NCBI GenBank assembly: GCA_958295665.1
Contig: OY282560.1
Coordinates: 143,770,091-143,834,090, forward strand
Reading direction: 5' to 3'
Source: Tipula vernalis
Taxonomy: Eukaryota > Arthropoda > Insecta > Diptera > Tipulidae
DNA length: 64,000 nucleotides
Shown: positions 41,101 through 52,334 of the stretch, piece after piece
How the letters are laid out: each line of letters starts with the position of its first letter
Numbering within the stretch: position 1 is the first letter of the stretch
Position numbers and translations under genes: made by a program
The notes under the pieces: model-generated
Databases searched by the model: none
The model's input: only the letters and a program-made list of their open reading frames with translations
What the model was told of the DNA's origin: nothing

Positions 41101-43800
41101 CAATTACAGGTCTCAAGACCTATTGATAGAGGTATCAACCATCGAAATCGGAGCACAATTGCAGATTTTCGTATTTTTTATTATGAATTTGTGGTCTATA
41201 ATTCAGGTGATTTTCCATAAATTTTAATTTTCTCTGAAATGCGTGGAAATAATCGGGCGATCTACATGGCTGTTATGAATTTATAGTCTATAGCTTAGAA
41301 TTGCAGATTTTCGTATTTTTTATTATGAATTTGTGGTCTATAGATCAGGTGATTTTCCATAAAATTGAATTTTCTGCGAAATGCGTAGAAATAATTGAGC
41401 GATCTACATGCCTGTTGGCATGACAATTACAGGTCTCAAGACCTATTGATAGAGGTATCAACCATCGAAATCGGAGCACAATTGCAGATTTTCGTATTTT
41501 TTATTATGAATTTGTGGTCTATAGTTCAGGTGATTTTCCATAAAATTGAAATTTCTACGAAATGCGTAGAAATAATTGAGCGATCTACATGCCTGTTGGC
41601 ATGACAATTGCAGGTCTCAAGACCTATTGATAGAGGTATCAACCATTGAAATCGGAGCACATTTGCAGATTTTCGTATTTTTTATTATGAATTTGTGGTC
41701 TATAGATCAGGTGATTTTCCATAAAATTGAATTTTCTGCGAAATGCGTAGAAATAATTGAGCGATCTACATGCCTGTTGGCATGACAATTACAGGTCTCA
41801 AGACCTATTGATAGAGGTATCAACCATTGAAATCGGAGGACAATTGCAGATTTTCGTATTTTTTATTATGAATTTGTGGTCTATAGTTCAGGTGATTTTC
41901 CATAAAATTTAATTTTCTATGAAATGCATGGAAATAATCGGGCGATCTACATGGCTGTTATGAATTTATAGTCTATAGCTTAGAATTGCAGATTTTCGTA
42001 TTTTTTATTATGAATTTGTGATCAGGTGATTTTCCATAAAATTGAATTTTCTGCGAAATGCGTAGAAATAATTGAGCGATCTACATGCCTGTTGGCATGA
42101 CAATTACAGGTCTCAAGACCTATTGATAGAGGTATCAACCATTGAAATCGGAGGACAATTGCAGATTTTCGTATTTTTTATTATGAATTTGTGGTCTATA
42201 GTTCAGGTGATTTTCCATAAAATTTAATTTTCTATGAAATGCATGGAAATAATCGGGCGATCTACATGGCTGTTATGAATTTATAGTCTATAGCTTAGAA
42301 TTGCAGATTTTCGTATTTTTTATTATGAATTTGTGATCAGGTGATTTTCCATAAAATTGAATTTTCTACGAAATGCGTGGAAGTAATCGAGCGATCTACA
42401 TGCCTGTTGGCATGACAATTACAGGTCTCAAGACCTATTGATAGAGGTAGGCAACCATCGAAATCGGAGCACAATTGCAAATTTTCGTATTTTTTATTAT
42501 GAATTTGTGGTCTATAGTTCAGGTGATTTTCCATAAAATTTAATTTTCTATGAAATGCATGGAAATAATCGGGCGATCTACATGGCTGTTATGAATTTAT
42601 AGTATATAGCTTAGAATTGCAGATTTTCGTATTTTTTATTATGAATTTGTGATCAGGTGATTTTCCATAAAATTGAATTTTCTGCGAAATGCGTAGAAAT
42701 AATTGAGCGATCTACATGCCTGTTGGCATGACAATTACAGGTCTCAAGACCTATTGATAGAGGTATCAACCATTGAAATCGGAGGACAATTGCAGATTTT
42801 CGTATTTTTTATTATGAATTTGTGGTCTATAGTTCAGGTGATTTTCCATAAAATTTAATTTTCTATGAAATGCATGGAAATAATCGGGCGATCTACATGG
42901 CTGTTATGAATTTATAGTCTATAGCTTAGAATTGCAGATTTTCGTATTTTTTATTATGAATTTGTGATCAGGTGATTTTCCATAAAATTGAATTTTCTGC
43001 GAAATGCGTAGAAATAATTGAGCGATCTACATGCCTGTTGGCATGACAATTACAGGTCTCAAGACCTATTGATAGAGGTATCAACCATTGAAATCGGAGC
43101 ACAATTGCAGATTTTCGTATTTTTTATTATGAATTTGTGGTCTATAGTTCAGGTGATTTTCCATAAAATTGAAATTTCTACGAAATGCGTAGAAATAACT
43201 GAGCGATCTACATGCCTGTTGGCATGACAATTACAGGTCTCAAGACCTATTGATAGAGGTATCAACCATTGAAATCGGAGGACAATTGCAGATTTTCGTA
43301 TTTTTTATTATGAATTTGTGGTCTATAGTTCAGGTGATTTTCCATAAAATTTAATTTTCTATGAAATGCATGGAAATAATCGGGCGATCTACATGGCTGT
43401 TATGAATTTATAGTATATAGCTTAGAATTGCAGATTTTCGTATTTTTTATTATGAATTTGTGATCAGGTGATTTTCCATAAAATTGAATTTTCTGCGAAA
43501 TGCGTAGAAATAATTGAGCGATCTACATGCCTGTTGGCATGACAATTACAGGTCTTAAGACCTATTGATAGAGGTATCAACCATCGAAATCGGAGCACAA
43601 TTGCAGATTTTCGTATTTTTTATTATGAATTTGTGGTCTATAGTTCAGGTGATTTTCCATAAAATTGAAATTTCTACGAAATGCGTGGAAGTAATCGGGC
43701 GATCTACATGCCTGTTGGCATGACAATTACAGGTCTCAAGACCTATTGATAGAGGTATCAACCATTGAAATCGGAGCACAATTGCAGATTTTCGTATTTT

Positions 43801-44515
43801 TTATTATTAATTTGTGGTCGATAGTTCAGGTGATTTTCCATAAAATTAAATTTGCTATGAAATGCGTAGAAATAATCGAGCGATCTACATACCTGTTATG
43901 AATTAATGGTCTATAGTTTAGAATTGCAGATTTTCGTATTTTTTATTATGAATTTGTGGTCTATAGTTCAGGTGATTTTCCATTAAATTGAATTTCTACG
44001 AAATGCGTAGAAATAATCGAGCGATCTACATGGCTGTTATGAATTTATGGTCTATAGTTTGGAATTGCAGATTTTCGTATTTTTTATTATGAATTTGTGG
44101 TCTATAGTTCAGGTGAGTTTCCATAAAATTGAATTTTCTATGAAATGCGTAGAAATAATCGAGCGATCTACATGCCTGTTATGAATTTATGGTCTATAGT
44201 TTAGAATTGCAGATTTTCGTATTTTTTATTATGAATTTGTGGTCTATAGTTCAGGTGATTTTCCATTAAATTGAATTTCTACGAAATGCGTGGAAATAAT
44301 CGAGCGATCTACTTGGCTGTTATGAATTTATGGTCTATAGTTTGGAATTGCAGATTTTCGTATTTTTTATTATGAATTTGTGGTCTATAGTTCAGGTGAT
44401 TTTCCATAAAATTGAATTTTCTACGAAATGCGTAGAAATAATTGAGCGATCTTTATGCCTGTTGGCATGACAATTACAGGTATCAACATAATTGCAGATT
44501 TTCGTATTTTTTATT
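43801..44515 (+). repeat. Diverged right edge of satellite block 1
   Basis: The last monomers of block 1 are mostly B-like and more diverged. They show TATTATTAATTTG, GTCGATAG, single-base deletions in GAATTTCTACG, and a final truncated A copy whose hairpin module runs directly into ACATAATTGCAG. Edge divergence is typical of tandem arrays, where unequal exchange homogenises the centre. One copy contains CAG followed by GTGAGT at 44113-44118, a good match to a splice donor. Confidence 0.75.
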
Positions 44516-44732
44516 CACCTCATGATGTTTCAACCCTTTATATTTTACGCTTTAATAAAGCTTTTAGTTGCTATATTAATAATTTTTATTAATGTAACTT
44601 ACATATGTTGTTAATTTTTTTTTACTCTTAAAATGTACTCAACTATGCTGGCCACTTAAAGCTGTGGTTTAGATACTAAAAATACATTACATACATTGCT
44701 TATAAATAATATGGTTTTATTTTTAATTACAG
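44516..44732 (+). other. End of the large intron upstream of the endostatin exons
   Basis: This is unique AT-rich sequence between the satellite edge and the next exon. It ends in TTTTTAATTACAG, an acceptable splice acceptor with a pyrimidine-rich stretch. The acceptor may be CAG at 44730-44732 or the overlapping GAG at 44732-44734; the sequence does not decide between them. I see no coding potential here. Confidence 0.7.
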
Positions 44733-44912
44733 AGTGCAAAATCTAGACTCAATAGTTCGTGCACAGGATAGAGAATTACCGGTGGTTAATACCCGAGGTG
44801 ACGTTTTATTCAACTCGTGGAAAGGAATATTCAATGGTCAAGGTGGCTTCTTTTCACAAGCTCCACGGATTTATAGTTTTAGTGGGAAGAATATATTGAC
44901 GGATTTAGTATG
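44733..44912 (+). CDS. Mp: Multiplexin (collagen XV/XVIII-type), endostatin domain exon
   Basis: This exon encodes the middle of an endostatin domain, the C-terminal trimeric-collagen-derived module of collagens XV and XVIII. Those are secreted basement-membrane proteins. The frame runs from GTG at 44734 and reads QNLDSIVR, then VVNTRGDVLFNSW, then RIYSFSGKNILTD. These match the endostatin pattern of SIVR, a VN/LF/SW block and the RIFSF.GK block. The upstream boundary is 44733 or 44735. The exon ends at 44912 before a GTAAGT donor, splitting a Trp codon as TG|G. The first of the four endostatin cysteines and the N-terminal zinc-site residues must lie in exons outside the window, probably on the far side of the satellite. 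The gene symbol rests on the fly orthology that the domain implies; full-length orthology was not tested. Confidence 0.9.
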
Positions 44913-44980
44913 GTAAGTTTACCAAAAAAAAAAATTGTTTTAACGAATTTTTTGAAAAAAAATTTATTTTAATTGTGTAG

Positions 44981-45205
44981 GCCTCAAAAATATATTTGGC
45001 ACGGCTCTAAAACAAATGGTGAACGTGCAATGGACACATATTGTGATGCATGGCATTCTGGGTCACCAAATAAACTTGGTTTAGCTAGTAATCTATTAGG
45101 AAATAAATTAATTGATCAAGAAAACTTTTCTTGTGACAATCGATTTATTGTATTATGTATTGAAGCTGTAACGCAGGATAAGCGAAGGAAACGCGACTTA
45201 GAAAG
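44981..45205 (+). CDS. Mp: Multiplexin endostatin domain, penultimate exon
   Basis: The previous intron is only 68 bp (44913-44980, GTAAGT to TGTAG). The split Trp codon is restored, and the frame continues PQKYIWHGS, then TYCDAWHSG, ASNLLGNKL, and FSCDNRFIVLCIE. The three cysteines are spaced 30 and 8 residues apart, the same spacing as the second to fourth cysteines of human endostatin from memory. The disulfide framework is therefore kept. After the last cysteine the chain becomes strongly basic (KRRKR). The exon ends at 45205 before GTAAC, splitting a Ser codon as AG|T. I see no stop or frameshift, so this looks like a functional gene. Confidence 0.93.
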
Positions 45206-45264
45206 GTAACAAATCAAATAAAATTTATATTAATTTAAATGCTTATGTTAATATTTTATTTCAG

Positions 45265-45325
45265 TGACTATGACTTTAAATCGGAAACGGAATACCATTC
45301 ATATCTAGACACTATTATCACATAA
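45265..45325 (+). CDS. Mp: Multiplexin terminal coding exon
   Basis: The intron before it is 59 bp (45206-45264, ending TTTCAG). The first base completes AGT (Ser). The frame then reads DYDFKSETEYHSYLDTIIT and stops at TAA (45323-45325). This acidic and polar tail, together with the basic stretch before it, extends the protein about 30 residues past the last endostatin cysteine, longer than the short human tail. An AATAAA lies 17 bp after the stop, at 45342-45347. The splice phases of all three exons agree, which argues against a processed pseudogene. Confidence 0.85.
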
Positions 45326-48300
45326 AAAAACTAAATTTAATAATAAACGAAAATGTATTTAGAAAATAAAGTGAAAAAATTCGTCAATCAAAAGAACAAA
45401 AATTATTTTTAAACTCTTATTATTTTTATTCTATGTAAGTAATTTTTAATTTAAACGATTCTATAAAATTTAGTTTTTATAAGTTAAAATTCGAGTTTAC
45501 TTATATTTTATAATTGCTTTAAATTAGCATTAACATTAAATAAAAAAATAAAATAAATAAAAACCTCCCAAAAAAAAAACGAAACTAACTAAAATTAACT
45601 TTAAAATAATATTATAATTAATTAAATTATATTTGTAAAAGTGAGAAAATATTTCGAGGGAATTTTGTTTGTTAAAATTTCCGCCCGAAATTCCAACATC
45701 GACACTATATACATTTGTGTAACTTGTTTTTGTAAATAATAAATAAAAAAAAATAATTGTGAAATAAATAAAATAATTTAATTAATATTAAAACAAAAAC
45801 AGTATAATTAATATTATTTATATTTGTATGATTTTTCATTTAAAAGCAAATAATTATTATATTTAAATAAAATAAAATTACAAAAAAAAAAAAAACAAAA
45901 ACCTCGAATTTAATGTTAACTGTTTTTTATTATCTTAAAATATTATTAAATTGTAAAAAATAATAATTAATTTATTGTAAGTCAATTTATAAATATTAAA
46001 CGTTGATGAAATTGTAATTTTATTTTTTAATTTTATATTATTAAAATATAATATTTTTATCTTCCGATTTTTTCTATTCAAAATATGTTTCAATTTTAAT
46101 TATATTTTACATGTATGCAGTAAAAAAAAAGAAGTAATAATTATAAATAAATTAAAATAAAAAATACATTATTCAAAAAAAAATAAATGATCGATAATGA
46201 AGTTAATAGGTTTTATATATACATACATACATACATTAATAGTTTTATTTTTGTAGGACAATCGGGATGGGGTACTTTATTTCGTTTGAATTTAATTGTG
46301 GTAAAATTTTTATGTCACGTGTATCTAGTCCTGTAAAAATAAATATTATTCTTATTTTTTTTGCCATTTATCGGCATACCATTAAATGACAACAACGGCA
46401 CTAAAATTAAATAAATTGGTTAAAAAACGATTTATTTGAATATACAACGAATTATTTTAAGTTTTGCATTTTTAAAGCATTTGGAGGCCTAAAAACAATT
46501 AAATGATGTATTTACACGGTTATTAGTTTCGATAGAACCTTGTTGACGGAGATCATCTTTTAGTGTCAATGTAAGGAAGTTGGAGCATTTATTTACTCAA
46601 GACTTGATAGTTTCTTGATTTTTTATCTTAAGAAGATGCACGTTTTATCTGAAAGGACAGTAAAACGCTCAGTTAAAAATCTGAACGTTACATTCAAAGT
46701 AAGGCGATATCTAGATAAATTGCGATAGTGCTTGCTGTAGACGTATAGGGCTGTTAATTTATATGCAGGTAAGAAATTTTCAAATAACCAAAACGCTTTT
46801 AAACAAATTTAACAAACACACCGCTAAATTAGATCCATAAAAACACATCTAATTAATCAAATATGTACTCTGCTAATAAACAAATAATATTTTACCACAA
46901 ATATAATTTTCAAACAAATATTGTATGTGTTTATATTAAATTAATGAATGACAGATTAGATAAGTAAATAATAAAAATTATATTATTTCATCGGCCTCCC
47001 AAAAAAACAAAAAATAAAAATAAAATTGGCCATATGAAAATTTACCAAAAATGAAAAACGAATAATCACAAATAGAGACAGGTAATCAATCAATAAGACA
47101 AAAGCGTATTACTCATTTTCATTTATATCTCCATCTCCATAAATATACGGCTCCCCTGTAATTGTGTTCATACAAAATAAAATAACTTAATTTTAGTTCT
47201 TATACTATACACCTAAATTACTTACTATTAATAGATCAAAAAAATAATACAATTAATGAATTCAAGACAAATACAATAACATTAAATTACATTAAATTAA
47301 ACTAACGAAGAAGATAAAGAAGGAAAATATTTATAATTCCCACATAGTGGTATTTTGCATTTTAGCTAGTCGCAATGTTTAAAAAAAAAACAAAAAAAAA
47401 AAACAATACAATAATTACATGTCATATCGTTAATTATATCATTTTATTTTAATTTTATTTGAATAAAATTAATTAATTTTTTAAGTGAAACATTTCATAT
47501 CGATATTTTTTATTCTATCAGCCAATTGTAAGTCTTTTTACTATACAGTGTTAAGCATACAATACAGAAAATATTTATAACTTAGTAAACTAAATAAAAT
47601 TAATATTAGATAATTAAAAAATACATCAATAATAATGAAAGATCAAATTAGTAGAATTTTTTTACAAAATAAAAAATTTAAAATTTATATAAAAATAATT
47701 AAATAAAACAAAAAATTTATGTAATTACTAAAATTGATTTTTTTTTTAATATTATTTTATATAATTGTTTTATGTTACTAAAAACACGAAAACCAGTTTT
47801 TACTAATTATTTTATCAATTAAAAAAAAAAAATCTAATAATTGTATAAAATTTAAAATAATACGAAAGAAGATAACAATTTAATTTGTTTGTATTAATGT
47901 AAAAAGAAGATTAAAAACATGGTGGAAAACAAAAATTTTCAAATTAAATTTAATTAAAAACGAATAAATAAATTTTAAACCAATACTGAGCATCCATCTA
48001 ATCAAGCTGATTATGAATGAATGAAAATTTGATTTAAAATTGTTAAAAGATAATATTGAAAAAATAGGTGAATAAAAAATGAAAAAATGGCCAAATAAAA
48101 AAAAAGTGAGTTGTTTTATTTATTTGTACAGGTTTGAGAATATTTTTTTTTTTAAAGGGAAACCACAAAAATATAACTGAAAATTATAAAAATCAACAAA
48201 AAGCTTATTGACTTTCAAACTGGATACTTTTTATTTGATGAGATAAGTCTACAATTTTGACTTGAGTACATCACCATAAGACGAAATAACAATAAACTAA

Positions 48301-48389
48301 AGAATTAAAATTATCAATGAAAACATTTTAAGGTCGGAGCATAATGTTGCTTTAATATTTGTACGTTGCTTTAATATTTGACCGCTATT
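45326..48389 (+). other. AT-rich 3' flank of the endostatin gene
   Basis: This is very AT-rich sequence with several possible polyadenylation signals. The nearest AATAAA is at 45342-45347, with others around 45540-45560 and 45740-45770. The true 3' UTR end cannot be placed. A short CATA microsatellite occurs at 46219-46236. Just before the second satellite block, GTTGCTTTAATATTTG is repeated with a 20-bp period near 48345-48380. No further exon, tRNA or element could be recognised. Confidence 0.7.
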
Positions 48390-50919
48390 CATGCCTGTTG
48401 GCATGAAAATTACAGGCTATTCATGCCTGTTGGCATGACAATTACAGGTCTCAACACCTGTTGATAGAGGTATCAACCATCAAAATCAGAGCACAATTGC
48501 AGGTTTTCGTATTTTTTATTATGAATTTGTGGTCTATAGTTCAGGTGACTTTCCATTAAATTGAATTTTCTGGGAAATGCGTAGAAATAATTGAGCGATA
48601 TACATGCCTGTTGGCATGACAATTACAGGTCTCAAGGCCTATTGATAGAGGTATCAACCATCGAAATCGGAGCACAATTTCAGATTTTCGTATTTTTTAT
48701 TATGAATTGGTGGTCTATAGTTCAGGTGACTTTCCTTAAAATTGAATTTTCTACGAAATGCGTGGTAATAATCTAGCGATCTACATGGCTGTTATGAATT
48801 TATAGTCTATAGCTTAGAATTGCAGATTTTCGTATTTTTTATTATGAATTTGTGATCAGGTGATTTTCCATAAAATTGAATTTTCTGCGAAATGCGTAGA
48901 AATAATTGAGCGATCTACATGCCTGTTGGCATGACAATTACAGGTCTCAAGACCTATTGATAGAGGTATCAACCATTGAAATCGGAGCACAATTGCAGAT
49001 TTTCGTATTTTTTATTATGAATTTGTGGTCTATAGTTCAGGTGATTTTCCATAAAATTGAAATTTCTACGAAATGCGTAGAAATAATTGAGCGATCTACA
49101 TGCCTGTTGGCATGACAATTACAGGTCTCAAGACCTATTGATAGAGGTATCAACCATTGAAATCGGAGGACAATTGCAGATTTTCGTATTTTTTATTATG
49201 AATTTGTGGTCTATAGTTCAGGTGACTTTCCTTAAAATTGAATTTTCTACGAAATGCGTAGAAATAATCGAGCGATCTATATGCCTGTTATGAATTTGTG
49301 GTCTATAGTTCAGAATTGCAGATTTTCGTATTTTTTATTATGAATTTGTGGTCTGTAGTTCAGGTGATTTTCAATTAAATTGAATTTTCTACGAAATGAG
49401 TAGAAATAATTGAGCGATCTACATGCCTGTCGGCATGACAATTACAGGTCTCAAGGCCTATTGATAGAGGTGTCAACCATCGAAATCGGAGCACAATTTC
49501 AGATTTTCGTATTTTTTATTATGAATTTGTGGTCTATAGTTCAGGTGACTTTCCTTAAAATTGAATTTTCTACGAAATGCGTAGAAATAATCGAGCGATC
49601 TATATGCCTGTTATGAATTTGTGGTCTATAGTTCAGAATTGCAGATTTTCGTATTTTTTATTATGAATTTTTGGTTATAGTTCAAGTGATTTTCCATAAA
49701 ATTGAATTTTCTACGAAATGCGTGGAAATAATCGAGCGATCTACATGCCTATCGGCATGACAATTACAGGTCTCAAGGCCTATTGATAGAGGTATCAACC
49801 ATCGAAATGGGAGCACAAGTGCAGATTTTCGTATTCTTTATTATGAATTTGTGGTCTATGTATAATTCAGGTGACTTTCCTTTAAATTGAATTTTCTACG
49901 AAATGCGTAGAAATAATCGAGCGATCTACATATATGCCTGTTATGAATTTGTGGTCTATAGTTCAGAATTGCCGATTTTCGTATTTTTTATTATGAATAT
50001 GTGGTCTATAGTTCAAGTGATTTTCCATAAAATTTAAATTTCTACGAAATGCGTAGAAATAATCGAGCGATCTACATGCCTGTTGGCATGACAATTACAG
50101 ATCTTAAGACCAATTGATAAAGGTATTAACCATCGAAATCGGAGCACAATTGCAGATTTTCGTATTTTTTATTATGAATTTGTGGTCTATAGTTCAAGTG
50201 ATTCTCCATAAAATTGAATTTTCTACGAAATGCGTGGAAATAATTGAGCGATCTACATGCCTGTTGGCATGACAATTACAGGTCTCAAGACCAATTGTTA
50301 GAGGTATCAACCATCGAAATCGGAGCACAATTGCAAGTTTTCGTATTTTTTATTTTGAATTTGTGGTCTATAGTTCAGGTGACTTTCCATAAAATTGAAT
50401 TTTCTATGAAATGCGTGGAAATATTCGAGCGATCTATATGCCAGTTATGAATTTGTGGTCTATAGTTCAGAATTGCAGATTTTCGTATTTTTTTATTATG
50501 AATTTGTGGTCTATAGTTCAAGTGATTTTCCATAAAATTGAATTTTCCACGAAATGCAAGGAAATAATCGAGCGATCTACATGCCTGTTAGAGTGACAAT
50601 TACAGGTCTCAAGACCTATTGATAGAGGTATCAACCATCGAAATCGAAGCACAATTGCAGATTTTCGTATTTTTTATTATGAATTTGTGGTCTATAGTTC
50701 AGGTGATTTTCCATAAAATAGAATTTTCTATGAAATGCGTAGAAATAATCGAGCGATCTACATGCCTGTTATGAATTTATGGTCTATAGTTCAGAATTGC
50801 AGATTTTCGTATTTTTTTATTATGAATTTGTGGTCTATAGTTCAGGTGACTTTCCATAAAATTGAATTTTCTACGAAATGCGTAGAAATAATTGAGCGAT
50901 CTAGATGCCTGTTGGCATG
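48390..50919 (+). repeat. Satellite block 2 (2.5 kb, downstream of the endostatin exons)
   Basis: The same A and B monomers in the same orientation reappear about 3.9 kb after block 1 ends, on the other side of the gene's last exons. Both ends of this block fall on the stem-loop ATGCCTGTTGGCAT. At the left end the hairpin plus its flank is duplicated (GCTATTCATGCC occurs twice). Most monomers are clearly diverged, with a CTTTCCTTAAAATTG variant, TGTCGGCATG, and B copies reading ATGAATTTGTGGTC rather than ATGAATTTATAGTC. The stretch 48776-49225 is instead nearly identical to block 1. Confidence 0.95.
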
Positions 50920-51205
50920 TAGGCTCTTCAAGAAAATGGCAACTTAGCAGAGTTAAAATTATGTTATCTCGAGACAATCCAAACGCAATTTCAACATTTT
51001 TATATATTTTTTCTCACTTTGCAATAAATATTTATGTGTTTTTTGACACCCGCTTTATATTTTTGGCATATAAAGCAAAAACACAACCAGGAACACTTTT
51101 AACACCGTAAAGCTGCCATTTTTTGCCAAACTCAATTGACAAATTATAAGTAAGCGTAAAAGATAATTCATACTTTTTGACTCGACGAAACAAAGTTCAT
51201 CCAAT
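50920..51205. other. AT-rich sequence, nothing recognised
   Basis: This lies between the end of satellite block 2 and the hAT-like remnant. Short reading frames occur but show no recognisable motif. Confidence 0.5.
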
Positions 51206-51360
51206 CTGAAAAATTTAATTCAATTAATTCTTACAAACCGTACAACTTCCACTGCCAGCAAACGAGTGTTTTCTGAGGCGGGAAACCTCTTCATAATAAT
51301 AAGATCTTGTATGAAATTTCAAATGCTTTGGTGTTTTCAAAATATTGTTTCCTCAAAAAT
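51206..51360 (+). pseudogene. hAT-family transposase C-terminal (dimerisation) remnant
   Basis: Frame +, with the codon ACA at 51242, reads TTSTASKRVFSEAGNL. This is a close match to the conserved hAT dimerisation-domain motif (T/S-S.-.S-ER-FS-AG). Upstream codons continue without a stop only briefly, as LIQLILTNR. Downstream the frame stays open to 51490 but loses resemblance after about 51360. No DDE catalytic core, zinc finger or terminal inverted repeat was found nearby. I take it as an isolated, decayed fragment of a DNA transposon. Limits are approximate. Confidence 0.6.
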
Positions 51361-51499
51361 GATTAAAACTATTTTTCGGCCACTGTTAATTAAAAAACGT
51401 GCAATATTAGGCCCTAATATTAGAAAATTGGATGGATTCCCTAAACATAGTATATTTCAAAAAGTGCTGATTATCCGGTTAGTTGATTAATCGATTGCC

Positions 51500-52334
51500 G
51501 TTCATGAAAATTATAAAAATCCGCGGACCTCCTTCTTATTTCCAAGCTCAATAAACTGAACGCGGCTACTCAAATGTTTGGAGAAATTGAATTTTGGAAT
51601 GACAGTAGGGGTTCTGGCAGATCCACTAGTGCCATTAGTTGAGCCTCTCCTGCGCTGCAGCCCATTCCTGAGCTTCACCTTTCCACTTATTTTTTTCTTC
51701 ACAATGTTGACAGATTACCGACATTGCTCCTATAAGACACTAGTGATTTTAGGCGTAACCCACTAATGGGTCGTAAAGAAACCTACTCCCTAAAGAACTC
51801 CAGATGCGCATTCTTGTAATAGCTGTTGCAGTTCTAATTTATTATAGTCCTGATTCCCTTTCTTTAAGCTTCTCTTCTCCTTTTAATACCTTTCTCTGTC
51901 GTTTGTTTGTGTTTCTGGAATAATTTCAACTCCTCTTCTTCTTTGTTGTCTTTCTCTGTTATCTCGCTGTCGATTTACTGGGGACCATCTTCCTTCCTAT
52001 CTATCTTTGAATTCTTATTGATTTATAAAATCTGTCAATCCAACGCTAATGATATCATCAACTCCCGTACTTCTAAATATTTAGATCAAATTTCGAATTT
52101 TTTTTTTAATTTATAAAGGCGATATGGGACTCCTAAACTAAAACTAAAACAAATATGCATATAGCTGATGAGATAGCGAAACTGTTTAGATATCTATGTT
52201 TCTGAAAATTTTCCAACTTTAAAATTCGAATTAAATAAATTGAATTTTTAACTTTACCTCGTACCACTTACATCACAAAATACTTTCAATCACATCATAG
52301 AATGATTTGTGTGATTTTTTATACCAGCGCGAAG
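51500..52334. other. Mixed-composition spacer, possibly old transposon debris
   Basis: Around 51520-51720 the sequence is noticeably richer in GC than its surroundings, and it is followed by a pyrimidine-rich stretch near 51840-52010. A minus-strand frame at 51511-51702 and a plus-strand frame at 51907-52116 are open but match no family that I recognise. The composition shift suggests an old insertion, but I cannot assign it. Confidence 0.35.

Larger units (their letters stand above)
20461..43800 (+). repeat. Homogenised A/B subarray with the 8-bp-deleted B monomer
   Basis: Here almost every B monomer is followed by the shortened GTGATCAGG junction. The full form, with GGTCTATAGATCAGG, dominates in the first 20 kb, where the short form is rare (for example near 2284, 3062 and 12059). 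Spacings of 181, 315, 496 and 811 bp recur. Longer local periods are also visible, about 1.1 kb around 28-30 kb and about 1.6 kb around 32-34 kb. The subarray looks like a separate amplification from the left 20 kb. Confidence 0.8.
1..44515 (+). repeat. Satellite block 1: 44.5-kb tandem array of A (181 bp) and B (142/134 bp) monomers
   Basis: The whole stretch is built from two related AT-rich monomers in direct orientation. Type A repeats every 181 bp (for example starts at 24104 and 24285, 26269 and 26450, 37631 and 37812). Type B repeats every 142 bp (13086 to 13228), or 134 bp in copies that have lost 8 bp between GTG and ATCAGG. Common A/B combinations give 315, 323 or 496 bp spacings. 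I estimate roughly 270-290 monomers by length. The array begins before the window and ends at 44515, where repeat sequence gives way to unrelated AT-rich DNA about 217 bp before an endostatin exon. It is therefore probably intronic. The copies are very similar to each other, which indicates recent amplification or homogenisation. I do not recognise the family. Confidence 0.97.

Noticed and set aside
42337..42534. 65-residue minus-strand frame in the satellite
   Set aside because: It is the complement of ordinary monomer sequence, extended by a local 2-bp change in one copy (GGTAGGCAACC).
1..44515. CRISPR array
   Set aside because: The repeats are 134-181 bp and contiguous, without unique spacers, in a eukaryotic intron-like setting.
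44733..45325. Processed pseudogene of the endostatin gene
   Set aside because: Two short introns with proper GT and AG borders and matching split codons are present, and the frame has no lesions.
911..50450. Dozens of 60-71-residue open frames beginning with DLHACWHDNYRSQ or DLHGCYEF
   Set aside because: They start at non-ATG codons inside the satellite and recur only because the monomer recurs. The 181-bp period is not a multiple of three, so the frame closes in the next unit. They are not genes.
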